This document shows, piece by piece, positions 61,891 through 64,000 of a DNA stretch of 64,000 nt. Source of the stretch: Novosphingobium pentaromativorans US6-1 (lineage in GTDB: Bacteria > Pseudomonadota > Alphaproteobacteria > Sphingomonadales > Sphingomonadaceae); the NCBI RefSeq assembly GCF_000767465.1, contig NZ_CP009291.1, forward strand, positions 3,018,501 to 3,082,500, in the 5' to 3' direction. Position numbers and translations under genes: made by a program. Position 1 is the stretch's first letter. Every line of letters starts with the position of its first letter. The notes under the pieces were generated by a model that saw only the letters and a program-made list of their open reading frames with translations, searched no databases and had not been told where the DNA came from.

Positions 61891-61970
61891 TGTAACTCCA
61901 ATGAACCGGTTGCGCCTGGCTGCGACCGGCAATACTCGCGATACTCGCATTTCCGTCATTTCAGAGGCCT

Positions 61971-63011
61971 ATGCCCACGATCGTTCCAGTCATTTTGTGC
62001 GGAGGCAGCGGTACGAGGTTGTGGCCGCGTAGCCGCGCTGCCAAGCCCAAGCCCTTTATCCCGCTGGTAGGCGAACAGACCCTGTTCGAAGCCACGGTCG
62101 CGCGATGCCCCGCAGACGTCGGCTTCGCAGGGCCTATCGTCGTGACCGGTGCGAAGCACCTCGATCATGTCGAGGCGCAGCTGGGCGGGCGCGCCGACGC
62201 CCAGGTTATCGTCGAGCCGGCGGCGCGCAACACGGCTGCCGCCATCGCGCTGGCCGCCTGCCGCCTTCCCGAAGACGCGATCATGCTGGTGTGCCCCAGC
62301 GACCATTACATCGGCCGACCGCAAGTCTTTGCCGAAGCGGCATTGAAGGCGGCGGCGCTGGCCGAGGACGGCTGGCTTGTCTCCTTCGGGATCGAGGCGA
62401 CTGCCCCGGAAACGGGCTTCGGCTATCTCAAGCGCGGCGAACCGATCGACGCCAGGGGCTTCAGGACGGCGCAGTTCGTCGAAAAGCCTGATCTGGAGAG
62501 GGCGAAGGCTTTCCTTGCCGACGGCGGTTACGCTTGGAATGGCGGCATTTTCGCTTTCCGGGTGGGCGACTTCATGGCCGAACTGGCGGCGCATCGGCCG
62601 CAGATTGCGAAGGCGGTGCGCGAATCCGTCGCCAGGGGCCGGGAAGAGGGCGCACGCTTCCATCCCGATGCCGCGACTTTCGCAGCGACGGAAAGCGATT
62701 CGGTCGACTATGCGGTGATGGAAAACACCGAGCGCGCGGCCATGGTCCCTGCCGACATGGAGTGGTCGGACATCGGCAACTGGCAGGCCCTGCACGATGC
62801 GCTTGAGCGCGATGGGAACGGCAACGCCATGCGCGGCTGCGAGGGCGAACTGGTCGATTGCCGCAATGTCCTGGTCGACAGCGATGGACCGCGGGTCTCG
62901 GTCATCGGCCTTGAGGACGTGATCGTCGTGGTCGATGGCGACGATATCATGATCACCACCAGCGCGGGCGTGCAGAAAGTCGGCAAGCTCTCGGGTGCGG
63001 TCAACCAATAG
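61971..63011 (+). CDS. manC: Mannose-1-phosphate guanylyltransferase
   Basis: This 346-residue enzyme makes GDP-mannose from mannose-1-phosphate and GTP. The nucleotidyltransferase signature VPVILCGGSGTRLWPRSRAAKPKPF opens the protein. LVCPSDHYIG, TGFGYLKRGEPI, FVEKPDLE and WNGGIFAFR follow. The C-terminal beta-helical part is short and the cupin isomerase domain of bifunctional enzymes is absent, so this is the monofunctional type. The HAD phosphomannomutase-like gene is next to it, and both point to GDP-mannose for the polysaccharides. Confidence 0.93.
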   Translation: MPTIVPVILCGGSGTRLWPRSRAAKPKPFIPLVGEQTLFEATVARCPADVGFAGPIVVTGAKHLDHVEAQLGGRADAQVIVEPAARNTAAAIALAACRLPEDAIMLVCPSDHYIGRPQVFAEAALKAAALAEDGWLVSFGIEATAPETGFGYLKRGEPIDARGFRTAQFVEKPDLERAKAFLADGGYAWNGGIFAFRVGDFMAELAAHRPQIAKAVRESVARGREEGARFHPDAATFAATESDSVDYAVMENTERAAMVPADMEWSDIGNWQALHDALERDGNGNAMRGCEGELVDCRNVLVDSDGPRVSVIGLEDVIVVVDGDDIMITTSAGVQKVGKLSGAVNQ

Positions 63012-63050
63012 TCGATACTCCCACGACGTGCTTGCGGGCACTGTTTCCCT

Positions 63051-63086
63051 GCGCCATGCAGATGAAATCCTGATCCGGCATGGCGC
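63051..63086. repeat. Inverted repeat between manC and the HAD gene
   Basis: Nine-base arms GCGCCATGC (63051-63059) and GCATGGCGC (63078-63086) enclose an 18-base loop and are followed by TTGTT. It may be an attenuating hairpin or terminator between the two genes. Confidence 0.5.
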
Positions 63087-63128
63087 TTGTTCCCGCCCGT
63101 GCGAAGGCCGGACCATGAAAGGTTGGTA

Positions 63129-63881
63129 ATGAAGAAAATCGTGGCATTCGATCTCGACGGGACTCTGGCTCTCAGCAAGCAGCCGCTGACCGACGAGATG
63201 GCGCAGGCCATGGCGGACCTGTTGGAAGTCGCCCAGGTCGCGGTCATTTCGGGCGGCGACTGGCCGCAGTTCGACAAGCAGGTGGCCAGCCGCCTGCCCG
63301 GTCACGCCGACCTCACGCGCCTCTGGATGCTGCCGACGAGCGGGGCCAAGCTCTACGTCCATCGCGATGGCGGCTGGAATGCCGTCTATGCCGAACTCTT
63401 CAGCGACGAGCAGAAGCAGGCCATTCTCGATGCCTTCGACGCCTCGCTCGCGGCGACCGGCTTCGTGCCCGAACAGACCTGGGGGGAGCGGATCGAGGAT
63501 CGCGGAAGCCAGATCACCTTTTCCGCGCTGGGCCAGCAGGCCCCGCTTGAGGCCAAGGAAGTCTGGGATCCCGACTTCGCCAAACGCAAGGTGATCCAGG
63601 CCGACCTGATCCAGCGCCTGCCCGGCGTTTCGATCAATCTCGGCGGGGCAACATCCGTCGACGTGACCCAGCCCGGTGTCGACAAGGCCTGGGGGCTGCG
63701 GCGCCTGTCGGAGCATAGCGGCGTCGAGGAGCGCGACATCCTCTTCATCGGCGATGCCATATTCCCGGGCGGCAACGACTATCCCGCCAAGGCGATGGGG
63801 CTCGACACGATCTGCGTGCGCGATCCGGCCGATACCGCCAATGTCATTGCGGCCATCGTATCCTGCCAGAAGCTGGCCTGA
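63129..63881 (+). CDS. HAD-IIB hydrolase, phosphomannomutase-like
   Basis: This 250-residue protein starts KKIVAFDLDGTLALSKQPL and has ISGGDWPQFDKQV, the cap segment and ILFIGDAIFPGGNDYPAKAMG. These are features of the HAD-IIB group that includes eukaryote-type phosphomannomutases. With manC beside it, converting mannose-6-phosphate to mannose-1-phosphate is the natural inference. A sugar phosphatase is possible. The ATG at 63129 follows AAAGG. No alpha-PGM-type ManB is in the window. Confidence 0.8.
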   Translation: MKKIVAFDLDGTLALSKQPLTDEMAQAMADLLEVAQVAVISGGDWPQFDKQVASRLPGHADLTRLWMLPTSGAKLYVHRDGGWNAVYAELFSDEQKQAILDAFDASLAATGFVPEQTWGERIEDRGSQITFSALGQQAPLEAKEVWDPDFAKRKVIQADLIQRLPGVSINLGGATSVDVTQPGVDKAWGLRRLSEHSGVEERDILFIGDAIFPGGNDYPAKAMGLDTICVRDPADTANVIAAIVSCQKLA

Positions 63882-63938
63882 CTGCGCTGGAGGCAGTGAT
63901 CGGTCGATGGCGGCTCCGGCCGTGAACGCGGGGGCCCG

Positions 63939-64000
63939 ATGCCGGCTTTTTACCTGACATTCATCGGCGTACTTCTCGCGGGGTTCGGTGCGCGCGATCA
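63939..64000 (+). CDS. Start of a membrane protein gene (partial)
   Basis: An ATG at 63939 opens a frame that runs to the window edge and reads MPAFYLTFIGVLLAGFGARD. The hydrophobic start with a glycine-rich G-x-R-D turn is reminiscent of UPF0016/GDT1-like transporters. Only 20 residues are visible, so this is a guess. Confidence 0.35.
   Translation, partial: MPAFYLTFIGVLLAGFGARD

Noticed and set aside
61956-63716. 586-codon minus frame opposite manC and the HAD gene
   Set aside because: It spans two recognisable genes and their spacer, and its translation has no domain.
1-64000. CRISPR arrays, rRNA genes, prophage structural genes, replication origin
   Set aside because: I looked for regularly spaced repeats, rRNA-like sequence, capsid or tail motifs and iteron clusters and saw none.

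Overview
The window is GC-rich chromosomal DNA with very dense gene packing. ATGA start/stop overlaps are common, there are several convergent overlaps, and a match to the alphaproteobacterial EcfG promoter consensus (GGAAC-N16-CGTT) lies upstream of a trehalose operon. These traits and the protein families suggest an alphaproteobacterium, most likely a member of the Sphingomonadales (Novosphingobium/Sphingomonas-like). That assignment is inference; no rRNA or other taxonomic marker is present.

Region 1 (1-10.4 kb) is signalling and stress. It holds the tail of a probable sugar-nucleotide epimerase, a transmembrane chemoreceptor with a CheR-tether-like C-terminus, a YbaK-type deacylase, and the leftward operon prkA - DUF444 - spoVR. 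A soluble globin-coupled (HemAT-like) chemoreceptor follows.

Region 2 (11-38.4 kb) is a large exopolysaccharide locus. It has a Wzc-type tyrosine autokinase/co-polymerase, a Wzy-like polymerase, a Wzx flippase, a pyruvyl transferase, an O-acetyltransferase-like protein, a short OPX export protein and a separate outer-membrane beta-barrel. Many GT2, GT4 and GT25 glycosyltransferases, a secreted beta-helix protein, an ABC exporter and the sugar-nucleotide enzymes Ugd, Uxs and a GalE-like epimerase complete it. No priming glycosylphosphotransferase is in the window.

Region 3 (38.5-47.2 kb) holds two further leftward glycan operons. One is GT2 - atypical GT2 without the usual Asp motif - GlpD-like FAD oxidoreductase - HxHxH hydrolase - GT4. 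The other is SAM methyltransferase - SDR - second Wzx-like flippase. An unusually AT-rich 570-bp stretch lies between them. The five-gene operon is the best candidate here for an undescribed glycan or lipid-carrier modification pathway.

Region 4 (47.4-53.4 kb) is accessory. It contains an overlapping membrane-protein/lipoprotein pair and an acyltransferase gene split by an IS3-family element with a T TTT TTG frameshift site and a 34-bp perfect palindrome. Small stress-type proteins, a low-GC J-domain protein, tRNA-Thr(CGT) and a strongly structured intergenic region complete it.

Region 5 (53.4-64 kb) returns to sugar metabolism. It has GalE, a UDP-glucuronate 4-epimerase-like SDR, a PilZ-like protein, the operon otsB - GH15 - otsA behind the EcfG-type promoter, an MscS-family channel, a GDP-mannose pyrophosphorylase and a HAD phosphomannomutase-like protein. 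Together the window encodes likely routes to UDP-Gal, UDP-GlcA, UDP-GalA, UDP-Xyl (and perhaps UDP-Ara) and GDP-Man, plus trehalose synthesis linked to general stress.
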